Shown piece after piece: positions 35,989-43,867 of a stretch of DNA of 64,000 nt. This stretch comes from Pseudomonas asgharzadehiana (GTDB lineage Bacteria > Pseudomonadota > Gammaproteobacteria > Pseudomonadales > Pseudomonadaceae), in NCBI RefSeq assembly GCF_019139815.1, contig NZ_CP077079.1, positions 3,286,001-3,350,000 of the forward strand, in the 5' to 3' direction. Under the pieces are notes generated by a model, which was not told the DNA's origin, made no database searches, and was given only the letters and a program-made list of their open reading frames with translations. The stretch's first letter is position 1. Each line of letters starts with the position of its first letter. The position numbers and the translations under genes were made by a program.

Positions 35989-36002
35989 TTGACCTGCATC
36001 AA
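35989..36002 (-). promoter_or_regulatory. ANR-box-like site upstream of the universal stress gene
   Basis: On the minus strand this reads TTGATGCAGGTCAA, one mismatch from TTGAT-N4-ATCAA. It lies about 78 bases before the Usp start, which would place a transcription start (at +41.5) some 35 bases upstream of the ATG. Confidence 0.6.
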
Positions 36003-36058
36003 GGGGCGCGCAGGGGGGAGCGGCCGGGCGACGGTCGGTCGAGCGGTGCGGCGCGTCG

Positions 36059-36072
36059 TTGACCATGATCAA
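36059..36072 (+). promoter_or_regulatory. ANR-box-like site upstream of the MgtC/DUF4010 gene
   Basis: TTGACCATGATCAA matches TTGAT-N4-ATCAA with one mismatch and lies 67 bases before the ATG. With the site at 35989 it makes a pair, one for each divergent gene. Confidence 0.6.
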
Positions 36073-36139
36073 CACGTATCGTGCCGTTGCGGTGCAGTCT
36101 GGTAACCCACCGCACACTTGCGTGTAATAGGGGCACAGC

Positions 36140-37378
36140 ATGACGCAAACCCTGGGCATTGCCGGCGCCGCCGCGGCGCTGGGCATCGGCATGCTGGTGG
36201 GGCTGGAGCGTGAGCGCCATAAAGGCGAGGGCGAACACCGCGCGTTTGCCGGTTTGCGTACCTATTCCATCACCGGTTTGCTGGGCTATGTCACCCAACA
36301 AGTCGGCGGTGCGCTGTTGCTTGGGCTGATCGCGCTGTGCCTGGCCGTGCTGGTGAGTACGGCTTACTGGAAGCGTCAGGACAAAGACCCAGGCATCACC
36401 AGTGAAGTCGCCTTGTTGACGGTCCTGGTGCTGGGCGCTCTGTGTGCCGCGTCGCCTGCGCTGGCGACGGCGATTGGCGTGGTGATGGCCGGTTTGCTGG
36501 TCTACCGCCAGAAACTGCACGATTTCGCCCGCAGCCAATTGACCGATGCAGAAATGCGCGACGGCCTGTTGCTGCTGGTTGTGGCGTTGGTGGTGCTGCC
36601 ATTGGCACCGGATCGATTTATCGGCCCTTACGAGGCGGTGAACCCGCGCACCATCTGCACGTTGACGGTGATGTTGATGGCAGTAGGCGCGGTGGGGCAC
36701 GTGGCGGAACGCATTCTGGGCCCCCGTTACGGGTATGCCATCGGGGCCATCGCTTCGGGGTTTGCGTCCAGTACCGTGACCATCGCCGCCATGGGGCATA
36801 GGGCGCTCAAAGAGCCGGACCACCTGCGAACCCTGGCGGCAGCCGCCATTCTGTCGAACCTGGCAACGATGACCCAGGCCGCTTTGATTCTGGGCGCCGT
36901 GGAGCCTGCATTACTGCGCCAATTGGCCTGGCCGCTGCTGGCGGGCCTGGCTGCCACCGCACTGTATGCGCTGGGTGTGATGCTGCGAGCGCGCACCGCG
37001 CCCACCGGCCAGCCGGTTCAGGTTGGCGGCGCGTTCGACCTCAAGTTGGCCTTGATCATGGTGTTGACACTGACGGGCATTGGCGTTGTGTCGTCAGTGA
37101 TGCTCTATCACTTCGGCCAAATGGGGGTCATTGTCAGCGCCACCCTGGCTGGCTTCGCCGATGCCCATGCCTCGACCGCCTCGATTGCAGCACTGGCCAG
37201 CAGCGGCCAGTTGACGCTGGTTGCCGCGTCCACCCCCGTGTTGCTGGCCATCAGTTGCAACGCGTTGAGCAAATGTTTGGTGGCCTGGGTCACCGGCGGC
37301 CGGCGTTTTGCGGCCTACGTGATTCCTGGGCAGTTGCTGCTGACCGGGGCGATGTGGCTGGGAACCGTGGCCGCGTGA
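36140..37378 (+). CDS. MgtC/SapB and DUF4010 membrane protein
   Basis: This 412-residue integral membrane protein has about 11-12 helices. The N-terminal MgtC/SapB part opens GIGMLVGLERERHKGEGEHR with the conserved GLERE. A DUF4010 part follows (FASSTVTIAAMG; GFADAHASTASIAAL). The role in this two-part family is not known; simple MgtC proteins affect magnesium and ATPase homeostasis. Divergent from the Usp gene, with its own ANR-like site, it may be induced by low oxygen. Confidence 0.87.
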   Translation: MTQTLGIAGAAAALGIGMLVGLERERHKGEGEHRAFAGLRTYSITGLLGYVTQQVGGALLLGLIALCLAVLVSTAYWKRQDKDPGITSEVALLTVLVLGALCAASPALATAIGVVMAGLLVYRQKLHDFARSQLTDAEMRDGLLLLVVALVVLPLAPDRFIGPYEAVNPRTICTLTVMLMAVGAVGHVAERILGPRYGYAIGAIASGFASSTVTIAAMGHRALKEPDHLRTLAAAAILSNLATMTQAALILGAVEPALLRQLAWPLLAGLAATALYALGVMLRARTAPTGQPVQVGGAFDLKLALIMVLTLTGIGVVSSVMLYHFGQMGVIVSATLAGFADAHASTASIAALASSGQLTLVAASTPVLLAISCNALSKCLVAWVTGGRRFAAYVIPGQLLLTGAMWLGTVAA

Positions 37379-37387
37379 CGGCTGCGC

Positions 37388-38761
37388 CTACGGCGCATCA
37401 CCGGGGATCTCCAGGATGGCTCTGCAGCCTCCGGATGCCTGATTTTCCAGGTGTATCCGGCCCCCCAGACGTTGGGCGATGGTTTGCACGATGGTCAGGC
37501 CCAGGCCGGCGCCCTGGGCATTGCCGCGGCTGTAGAACCGTTCGAACAGCCGGTCGCGCTCGTTCTCGTCAATGCCGGGCCCCTGGTCGTCCACGGTCAG
37601 CGCGAAGCGGTTGGCGTGTTTGCGCAAGCCCACCGTGATTACGCCGTGCTCCGGTGAAAAGTTGGCCGCGTTGGTCACAAGGTTAGTCAGGGCGATATTG
37701 ATCGCCACCGCATCGGTACTCGCGGCATAGGCGGCGGCGTCCACGTCGAACACCAGTTCAAGGCCTTTGCTCAGCAGCCAGGGTGTCAGTTGAATCAGCG
37801 TTTCGCGCACTGCCGCCGCCAGGTCGATGGCCTGCACAGGCAGATGCTCGTCGCTGGGCTCCAGGCGCGCCATGGTCAGCAACTGATTAACCAGGCGACT
37901 GGTGCGGTCGACGCCGCTGATCAAAAAGGCCAGGGATTCACGCCGTTCGGTCTCGGTACCGGCTTCCAGCAGGTTTTGCGCATGCACCCGCAGCACCGCC
38001 AGGGGCGTGCGCATTTCATGGGCGGCGTCGGCGATAAAGCGCCGTTCACGGCCGACCATGTCCTGGATTTGCGCCAGCATGCGGTTCAACGCCGCCTGCA
38101 TCGGCTCCAGCTCCGTGGGCAGGGGTGTGAGTTGCATCGGCTCCAGGGAGCCGGAATGGCGGGCGCGCAGGGTGGCGGCCATATCGGCCAGAGGCTTGAG
38201 GCCCCAGCCGATGGCCAGCCACACCAATGCGGCCAGGATCAGGCTGCCCAACACGTTGGGCCACAGGGTATGGCGCACGATGCGGCCCACCAGGTCCGAG
38301 CGCACGTCGTCACGTTCACCCACCCAGATACGCAGGCCATTGTCCTTGTCCTTGAGCACGAAACCGCGCCATTGGCGACCGCTGACATCCTCGACGTTGC
38401 CGAACCCGGCAGTCTCGGGAGGCGCCGCAAGCGCTGGCGCGCTGCTGGTAAACACCAGGCGCTCGCCCTGGGGGTTCCATACCTGGAAGGCGATTTTGCT
38501 TTCGTAAGGATGCCCGTCCAGCTTAGGCACGGCGTTGCCCAAGGCCTTGTTAAACGCGCGATACAGCTCGGCCTGGTCTTTGCCGCCCAGCGGCATGCTC
38601 ATCACGCCCTGCAACAGCCGCGCGTTCTGCGCCAATTGCGCGTCGTAGACTTCGGCGATTTCGTGGTTGCTGTCGTGCAGGTTGAGCCAACTGATCACCA
38701 GCAGGCCGGTCAGCATCAGGCCGATGATCAGGGTCAGGGTGCGCCGCCGGATCGAGGTCAT
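37388..38761 (-). CDS. Two-component sensor histidine kinase (PmrB/QseC-like)
   Basis: This 457-residue membrane kinase has an N-terminal helix (LTLIIGLMLTGLLVISW), a periplasmic sensor of about 130 residues and a second helix (NVLGSLILAALVWLAIGW). HAMP, H-box AAHEMRTPLAVLRVH, N-box and G-boxes (DDQGPGID; GAGLGLTIVQ) follow. The start overlaps the regulator stop by four bases. It is the last gene of a seven-gene operon and probably senses an envelope or product-related signal. Confidence 0.92.
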   Translation of the reverse strand: MTSIRRRTLTLIIGLMLTGLLVISWLNLHDSNHEIAEVYDAQLAQNARLLQGVMSMPLGGKDQAELYRAFNKALGNAVPKLDGHPYESKIAFQVWNPQGERLVFTSSAPALAAPPETAGFGNVEDVSGRQWRGFVLKDKDNGLRIWVGERDDVRSDLVGRIVRHTLWPNVLGSLILAALVWLAIGWGLKPLADMAATLRARHSGSLEPMQLTPLPTELEPMQAALNRMLAQIQDMVGRERRFIADAAHEMRTPLAVLRVHAQNLLEAGTETERRESLAFLISGVDRTSRLVNQLLTMARLEPSDEHLPVQAIDLAAAVRETLIQLTPWLLSKGLELVFDVDAAAYAASTDAVAINIALTNLVTNAANFSPEHGVITVGLRKHANRFALTVDDQGPGIDENERDRLFERFYSRGNAQGAGLGLTIVQTIAQRLGGRIHLENQASGGCRAILEIPGDAP

Positions 38762-39420
38762 CCACGCTCCTCCACCAGGTAGCCCACCCCGCGCACGGTG
38801 CGGATCAACTCGCTGGAAAATTTCTTGCGCAGGTGGTGAATATGCACCTCCAGGGTGTTGCTTTCCGCCTCTTCGTTCCAGCCGTAAAGCAACTGCATCA
38901 ACTGATCGCGGGTCATCACGCGGCCGGGCGGGGAGAGCAGTTCGTGCAGCAACTGGTATTCCTTAGGGGTCAGCACCACCGGTTGGTTGTGGTAGGTGAC
39001 CTGTTGCGTGCTGGGGTCCAGGCAGATGCCGGCGTGTTCGATCAGCACCCGCGCGCGCCCGGCACTGCGCCGCAGCAGCGCGCGCAGGCGGGCTTTGAGT
39101 TCCGACAGGTCGAAGGGTTTGATCAGGTAATCGTCGGCGCCGGCATCCAGCCCGGCGATGCGGTCTTCGGTGGCGTCCCGTGCAGTGAGGATCAACACCG
39201 GCACAACGGCGCCGCTGTCGCGCAGGCGGCGCAATACCTCCAGTCCGTCCATGCGTGGCAGGCCCAGGTCGAGCACCACCACATCGAAGGTTTCGCTGAG
39301 CAAGGCGTGCAAGGCACTGCCGCCGTCCTGCAGCCAGTCGACGGTGTAGCCCTCACGCACCAGCGCCTGCTGGATGCCTTCCCCCAGCGCCACATCATCC
39401 TCGATCAGTAATAGGCGCAC
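38758..39420 (-). CDS. OmpR-family response regulator (PmrA/QseB-like)
   Basis: This 220-residue regulator has a receiver with Asp51 (VVVLDLGLPRMDGLEVLRRL) and a winged helix (LTPKEYQLLHELLSPPGRVM; NTLEVHIHHLRKKF; RTVRGVGYLVE). It starts with GTG behind AGGAGTCCAT. The closest families are PmrA/BasR and QseB, which bind CTTAA-type direct repeats. Such boxes lie at the operon promoter near 43.7 kb, suggesting it controls its own operon. Confidence 0.92.
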   Translation of the reverse strand: MRLLLIEDDVALGEGIQQALVREGYTVDWLQDGGSALHALLSETFDVVVLDLGLPRMDGLEVLRRLRDSGAVVPVLILTARDATEDRIAGLDAGADDYLIKPFDLSELKARLRALLRRSAGRARVLIEHAGICLDPSTQQVTYHNQPVVLTPKEYQLLHELLSPPGRVMTRDQLMQLLYGWNEEAESNTLEVHIHHLRKKFSSELIRTVRGVGYLVEERG

Positions 39421-39431
39421 ATGGACTCCTG

Positions 39432-40076
39432 TCAGTTGAGTTTTTGATTGACCTGGGCCAACAGGTCGGTGATCTCTTTGCGGCGCCCGGCATCGGCAGT
39501 TTCGCGCCCCGGCCGTGGTGCGGCGAGCAGGGCCTTTTGCAGGGCGTCACGCGCTTCGGCGTAGCGCTTTTGCCGGTACAGGTGATCGCCCCAGAAGTAC
39601 AGACTATCAATGCCCGTCGGGTTGAGTTGCAAGGCCTGTTTGAGCAACGCATCGGCCTTGTCCGCATCGCCAAAGCCGATGGGCCAGCCGGGCACGCGGT
39701 CGTACAGCGCCGCCAGGCTGGTATACGCCGAACCCTGCAGGGCCTTGGGATCCAGGGCCAGCGCTGTTTCGAGGTCGGCCTTGGCCGCCTTGACCTTGCT
39801 CAATGCCCCAAGCCCGCCCTGGGCGCCGGCCCAACTGCTGGTGACGATACCGGACCAGATCCACGCTTCGGCGGCCTGGGGGCGCTGCGTGGTAAGCGCC
39901 GTGGTCTGGCTGGCGAGCTGTTCGAAGGCTTTGGAACGTTGTTCCTCAGGCAGGTTGTATTGGATGTGTGCCCAACGGGTCTGGATTTCGGTAAGGCGTT
40001 GCTGGTCGGCGGCGTCCATTGCCCAGGTCAGAGGGCTCAACAGGGTGAACAGCAGGGCGGCAAAAAGTCGTTTCAT
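39432..40076 (-). CDS. Periplasmic TPR-like protein of unknown function
   Basis: This 214-residue protein has a signal peptide ending near LTWA. Helical repeats follow, with at least two TPR-like units (KADALLKQALQLNPTGIDSL; YFWGDHLYRQKRYAEARDAL) and an ALALDPKALQGSAYTSLAAL unit. Its start overlaps the SDR stop, so it belongs to the same operon. A scaffold or sensor partner in the periplasm is plausible, but the role is not known. Confidence 0.78.
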   Translation of the reverse strand: MKRLFAALLFTLLSPLTWAMDAADQQRLTEIQTRWAHIQYNLPEEQRSKAFEQLASQTTALTTQRPQAAEAWIWSGIVTSSWAGAQGGLGALSKVKAAKADLETALALDPKALQGSAYTSLAALYDRVPGWPIGFGDADKADALLKQALQLNPTGIDSLYFWGDHLYRQKRYAEARDALQKALLAAPRPGRETADAGRRKEITDLLAQVNQKLN

Positions 40077-40882
40077 GGGATGGGGTCCTTATCGATAGGT
40101 GTGTGACTCAAGCGCCGAATCAGTGGCAGTTGTTTGCTCAAACTACGGTCCACCAGGTTTGGCAGCAGGCTGTTGAGGCGCACAAAGAAGCGCTCCGGCC
40201 AGCCCAGGTAGAGGTCGCGACGATCCTTGAGGATGGCCTGGATCACCGCCGAGGCGACGGTGTGCGGGTCGTCGACGTTGGACTTGAGCGCGTCGTTCAA
40301 TGCCTGCGCCGCCGGGCTGTTCATGCGCGTACGCGTCGCCCGTGGCGCTACGTACAACACGCCCACGCGGGTGTCGGCCAGCTCGCGGCGCAGGGCTTCG
40401 GAAAACCCGCGCAGTGCAAACTTGGTGGCACAGTAGGTGGCGTAGCCGGGGTAACCGATGGAGCCGTAGGTGGAGCCCACATTGACCACCATGGCGCTCG
40501 GCGCGAGCTTGAGTTGCGGCAGCAACAGCTTGGTCAGGCAGATCGGCGCGGTGATGTTCAACGCCAGCATGCCGCTGATTTCGCTGTCGTCCAGTTGCTC
40601 AAGCATCGCGAAGTGGTTGATCCCGGCGGTGTTGATCAGCAGGTTGACGCCACCGATGGCATCGGCCGCCGCCAGCACCTTGCGCCGGTCGGCGAGGAAG
40701 GTCAGGTCGGCACTCACCCAGCACAGCTGCTGCGGATACTGCGCGAGCAACACCTCCAAAGGGGCGCGATGACGTGCCACCGCCAGCACCTGGGCGCCAC
40801 TGGCACACAGCACGGCGGCAATCGCCAGGCCGATCCCGCCACTGGCGCCGGTCAGCACCACGCGCGCGTCAGACAGGCGCAT
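40073..40882 (-). CDS. Short-chain dehydrogenase/reductase (SDR)
   Basis: This 269-residue NAD(P)-dependent oxidoreductase has the cofactor loop TGASGGIGLA, the LINTAGINHF segment, a serine position in VVNVGSTYGS and the catalytic TYCATK (Tyr-x3-Lys). A C-terminal extension (about 50 residues) ends in basic and hydrophobic residues, similar to SDRs acting on lipids. The start lies inside the end of the diiron-protein gene (14-base overlap), behind ACGGAG. It probably reduces or oxidises an acyl-derived intermediate. Confidence 0.88.
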   Translation of the reverse strand: MRLSDARVVLTGASGGIGLAIAAVLCASGAQVLAVARHRAPLEVLLAQYPQQLCWVSADLTFLADRRKVLAAADAIGGVNLLINTAGINHFAMLEQLDDSEISGMLALNITAPICLTKLLLPQLKLAPSAMVVNVGSTYGSIGYPGYATYCATKFALRGFSEALRRELADTRVGVLYVAPRATRTRMNSPAAQALNDALKSNVDDPHTVASAVIQAILKDRRDLYLGWPERFFVRLNSLLPNLVDRSLSKQLPLIRRLSHTPIDKDPIP

Positions 40883-41543
40883 GTTGCGTCTCCGTGATGC
40901 GCGGCAGGGTGCGGAACATGTCGGTGTAGAGCGCATAGACCACCCTTGACGCGTGGATCACGGCGGCCTGGTCGGCCGGGTCATCCAGTCGGTTCATCAA
41001 GCCGCGGTAGGTCTGCATATGGCCAATGTCCAGCGAACCGTGGGAGCTAAGGTAGCTGAACGCCGTTTCCGGCAGATGCAGGCGCTCGCGAATGCTCCCG
41101 GCCGCATGGGTGGCGAGGGCGATGCTGGTGCCTTCCAGCACATTGACCATGCCGAACAGACCGACCGGATTGTCACGGGAGATCAGGTCATACAGGTAGC
41201 TGACCATCAGCTCGATGGGCAAACCGGGGCGGCCCTCACGCACCGCGTGGGCGTCGCCACCGCAGGCGGCAATGTCATTGAGCACCCACTGCTCGTGGCC
41301 GTACTCCTCCTCAATGTATTCGCAGACCGCCTTGCGCAGCCACTCCAGGCGCGACGGCAGGCGAGCGCCGCAGGCCATCATCAGGGGCACGGTATGGCGA
41401 ACGTGGTAATAGGCCTGGGCCAGGAAGGCGCGGTAGCTTTCCAGGCTGACCTTGCCCTCCAGCGCATCGCGGATGATGGGCAGGCTGAACAGGGCCTGGC
41501 GTTCGTGCTGGGTGGCATCTTGGAGCGTATCGAAAAAGTTCAC
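40869..41543 (-). CDS. Iron-containing redox enzyme, heme-oxygenase-like diiron (TenA/UndA-like) family
   Basis: This 224-residue helical protein belongs to the TenA/heme-oxygenase-like fold. Candidate metal ligands are Glu80 and His83 (EEYGHE), Glu137 (NVLEGTS), and His168, Asp172 and His175 (HGSLDIGH). The EX2H and HX3DX2H patterns resemble HDO enzymes such as UndA, which decarboxylates fatty acids to alkenes, and CADD. The GTG start at 41543 overlaps the AMP-ligase stop, so the longer in-frame extension upstream is rejected. In context it probably oxidises an acyl chain or amine; the reaction is unknown. Confidence 0.83.
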   Translation of the reverse strand: MNFFDTLQDATQHERQALFSLPIIRDALEGKVSLESYRAFLAQAYYHVRHTVPLMMACGARLPSRLEWLRKAVCEYIEEEYGHEQWVLNDIAACGGDAHAVREGRPGLPIELMVSYLYDLISRDNPVGLFGMVNVLEGTSIALATHAAGSIRERLHLPETAFSYLSSHGSLDIGHMQTYRGLMNRLDDPADQAAVIHASRVVYALYTDMFRTLPRITETQHAPV

Positions 41544-43018
41544 GATGACATTTCCTCGTTCAAGGCAGGGGCAAGCAGGGTTTGGTAGCGGGCGACTATG
41601 GCGTCGCGCCGTGGGCGGCCATTGGCGGTGAGCAAGCCGTTGGCGGCGCTGAACGGTTGATCCAGACGCGTCCACCGGTGCACGTGCGCGTAGTCGGGCA
41701 GGCCGCTGTTGGCCGCGTCCACGGCCGCCTGCAGCTGTGCCTCGGTGCAATCGGCGCGCAGTGGCCAAAGCAGGGCGTGGTTGTGCGGCTGGGCCTCGCC
41801 GTAGACAAAGGCCTGCGCAATCACGCCGCTCTGGGTCAGTTCGGCTTCGATCCAGTCCGGGTTGACGTTGCGCCCGTAACTGGTGACGAATTGATGCTTT
41901 TTGCGGCCCTTGAGGTAAAGAAACCCATCGGCATCAAAGGCGCCGAGGTCGCCGCTGGGCCACCACTCTCCGGGCGCTTCGGCCTGACCCAGGTAGCCGA
42001 GCAGGGTTGAGCCCTTGATCAGCACTTCACCGTCCTCGGCCAGGCGGATCTCAACGTGGGGCAAGGGTTTGCCGACGCTGCCCGGGCGCTGCGCCTCGGG
42101 ACGATTGAGGCTCACCACCGAAGCGCATTCCGACAGCCCGTAGCCTTCGTAGACCGGCAAGCCGAGTTGTCCGGCGCGGTGCAGCAACGCCTTGGACACC
42201 CGCGCGCCGCCAACCGCAGCAAAGCGCAGGCCGTGGGGGCTGAACGCCTTCTGTTCGGCGGCAATCACCAGCATCAGCAGCAATTGCGGGACCAGAATCA
42301 GGCTGTGGGGCTGGCGCAGCGCCAGGCAACCGAGCAACTGTGCAGCGTCCACCGCACTGGCGCCCTGGATGCCCAGGCTTTTTTGACTCGGCACACTCAA
42401 GGTGGCACCGGCATACAGCGCGGCGTAGCACCCCAGGTTTTCCAGGAGGATGGCGATGGGCAGCAGCGCCAGGTGATGGCGTGGATCACTGGCATGACTG
42501 GCCTGGTGCAACTCACGCGCGACCCGCAGCACGCTGTCGGCGCTCAGGCACACCCCTTTGGGCGTGCCGGTGGTGCCGGAGGTAAAGGTCAGCTTGGCGG
42601 TGCCAGACGGCATTGACGGCCGACCTTCAAACGCGCGGCACCAGAACTCGCCGGTTTTGCGATACCCGCCAGCGTGTAACTCAGCGTCCAAATGAGGCTC
42701 GGCGATCACCCGCTCGGCGTGGCTTTGTTCCAGGCAATGGTCACGCTGGGCAGGGCTGAAGAACGGTGGCAAGGTCAGGCAGGTCAGGCCTTCAAACAAA
42801 ATCGCCAAGTCCCACAAGATGGCGTCGACGCCGTTGTCCAGGGCCAGGGCCACCACCTTGACCCCCTCATCGCGAAGGCGTTCCTGGCGGTAGGTAACTT
42901 CGGCAAACAGCGCGGTGTAATTGATTTTCAGCGTGTCGCCCCACAGGGCGACAGCGCCGTCGTTGCGTTCGGCATAGCCACGCAGTACAGCATGGAAACG
43001 ACGGGTTTCAGGCGACAT
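41540..43018 (-). CDS. AMP-dependent acyl-CoA synthetase/ligase family protein
   Basis: This 492-residue ANL-superfamily enzyme has the P-loop TFTSGTTGTPKG at 144-155 and the A5 motif YEGYGLSEC. The A7/A8 region reads PSGDLGAFDADGFLYLKGRK and the hinge is YGRNVNP. At the A10 position, where a catalytic lysine is usual, the sequence reads TANGRPRR, with Arg468 in place of Lys. It should still adenylate a carboxylate but may be poor in the first half-reaction or specialised. It overlaps genes on both sides of the operon. Confidence 0.88.
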   Translation of the reverse strand: MSPETRRFHAVLRGYAERNDGAVALWGDTLKINYTALFAEVTYRQERLRDEGVKVVALALDNGVDAILWDLAILFEGLTCLTLPPFFSPAQRDHCLEQSHAERVIAEPHLDAELHAGGYRKTGEFWCRAFEGRPSMPSGTAKLTFTSGTTGTPKGVCLSADSVLRVARELHQASHASDPRHHLALLPIAILLENLGCYAALYAGATLSVPSQKSLGIQGASAVDAAQLLGCLALRQPHSLILVPQLLLMLVIAAEQKAFSPHGLRFAAVGGARVSKALLHRAGQLGLPVYEGYGLSECASVVSLNRPEAQRPGSVGKPLPHVEIRLAEDGEVLIKGSTLLGYLGQAEAPGEWWPSGDLGAFDADGFLYLKGRKKHQFVTSYGRNVNPDWIEAELTQSGVIAQAFVYGEAQPHNHALLWPLRADCTEAQLQAAVDAANSGLPDYAHVHRWTRLDQPFSAANGLLTANGRPRRDAIVARYQTLLAPALNEEMSS

Positions 43019-43685
43019 GGCTAGTGTCCTCTAGAAGCGTGGGCAACCCCAGGCGTGAAAACAGGCCCACGTTGCGCAAATGAACGAAGCCGGCGCGGAT
43101 ATTGCCGACGTGCACCCAGGGCTGGCTCTCGTAATAACTGCCCCAGTGATGGCGCTCGTCGCCCAGGCGCTGCGGGTCGGCGGCGCACAGGGTGACGGGC
43201 TTCAAACCCAGACGGTGGAAGCTATTGACCAGACCGACGTTGCCGGTGAACGCCACCCACTCCAGGCCCGCCATGGCCAGCAGCCAGGTAATGGCGATGA
43301 TGCTCAGGCGCGCGCTGCCGGTATCGCTGGCCGCCAGATTGCCCACTTCGGCAATGGCGCTGCGCTCCACCGCGCGTTCGGCGGCAGCGCTGATCAGTGG
43401 CTCGATCGAATGATCCAGGTAGCGCTCCAAAAACAGCGGTTCGGCCCCCGCCAGGCGGACCCCGGCGACGGCGCACAGCTCGCCGCCGACCTGGCTGACG
43501 CCGAACAATTGCGGCATGAAGTGCCGGATATCGGCGCCGTGGGCCAGGCGAAAACGTTGCTGGATAAACGCCTCGAAGGCCGCACGTTCACGGTCATGGG
43601 GCAGGGCGCGGGCAAGTTGCAGGGTGGTGCTGTCGGGCTGGCCGAACAGCAGCGGCAAGGGGATGTTCCAATCGATCCGGGGCAT
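43008..43685 (-). CDS. Thermostable hemolysin family protein (GNAT-like)
   Basis: This 225-residue protein belongs to the T_hemolysin family, which I recall as related to the N-acetyltransferase and acyl-homoserine-lactone synthase fold. Visible are HFMPQLFGVSQVGGELCAVA, PLFLERYLDHSIE and a late GLEWVAFTGNVGLVNSFHRLG. ATG 43685 follows GGGAGG. As the first gene of the operon with an acyl-activating enzyme, an acyltransferase function is more likely than hemolysis. That is inference. Confidence 0.8.
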   Translation of the reverse strand: MPRIDWNIPLPLLFGQPDSTTLQLARALPHDRERAAFEAFIQQRFRLAHGADIRHFMPQLFGVSQVGGELCAVAGVRLAGAEPLFLERYLDHSIEPLISAAAERAVERSAIAEVGNLAASDTGSARLSIIAITWLLAMAGLEWVAFTGNVGLVNSFHRLGLKPVTLCAADPQRLGDERHHWGSYYESQPWVHVGNIRAGFVHLRNVGLFSRLGLPTLLEDTSHVA

Positions 43686-43733
43686 GGGTGGTGTGCCTCC
43701 CAAGTGAAGTTGGGAGGAGTATCAGCGGCGTTT

Positions 43734-43750
43734 CTTAACGAAGTCTGAAG
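43734..43750 (+). promoter_or_regulatory. PmrA/QseB-like direct-repeat box facing cytochrome b561
   Basis: CTTAAC-N5-CTGAAG has the 11-base period of PmrA boxes (CTTAAG-N5-CTTAAG). It lies 118 bases before the cytochrome b561 start. A mirrored copy faces the other way at 43778-43794. Confidence 0.55.
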
Positions 43751-43777
43751 GTGGGAAAAGTCAGCGGTATTGTCGAT

Positions 43778-43794
43778 CTTCAGACTGCCTTAAG
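43778..43794 (-). promoter_or_regulatory. PmrA/QseB-like direct-repeat box facing the seven-gene operon
   Basis: On the minus strand this reads CTTAAG-N5-CTGAAG, matching the PmrA consensus in 10 of 12 positions. It lies 93 bases before the hemolysin-family start. The OmpR-family regulator in this operon is the natural candidate to bind it. Confidence 0.6.
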
Positions 43795-43867
43795 ACTGTG
43801 CAGGCAGGTTGGCGCCGACTTTCCCAGGCCGGACACGGCCTCTACTTCCGCACAAGGTTGCCCTTTC

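Noticed and set aside
41544..41768. Longer N-terminus for the diiron protein gene
   Set aside because: The extra 75 codons lie inside the AMP-ligase gene, are Arg/Pro-rich and unlike the family; GTG 41543 has a ribosome-binding site and a stop-start overlap.
43008..43685. Reading the first operon gene as a true hemolysin toxin
   Set aside because: The family name comes from Vibrio; the protein has no signal peptide and its context is biosynthetic, so an acyltransferase-like role is more likely.
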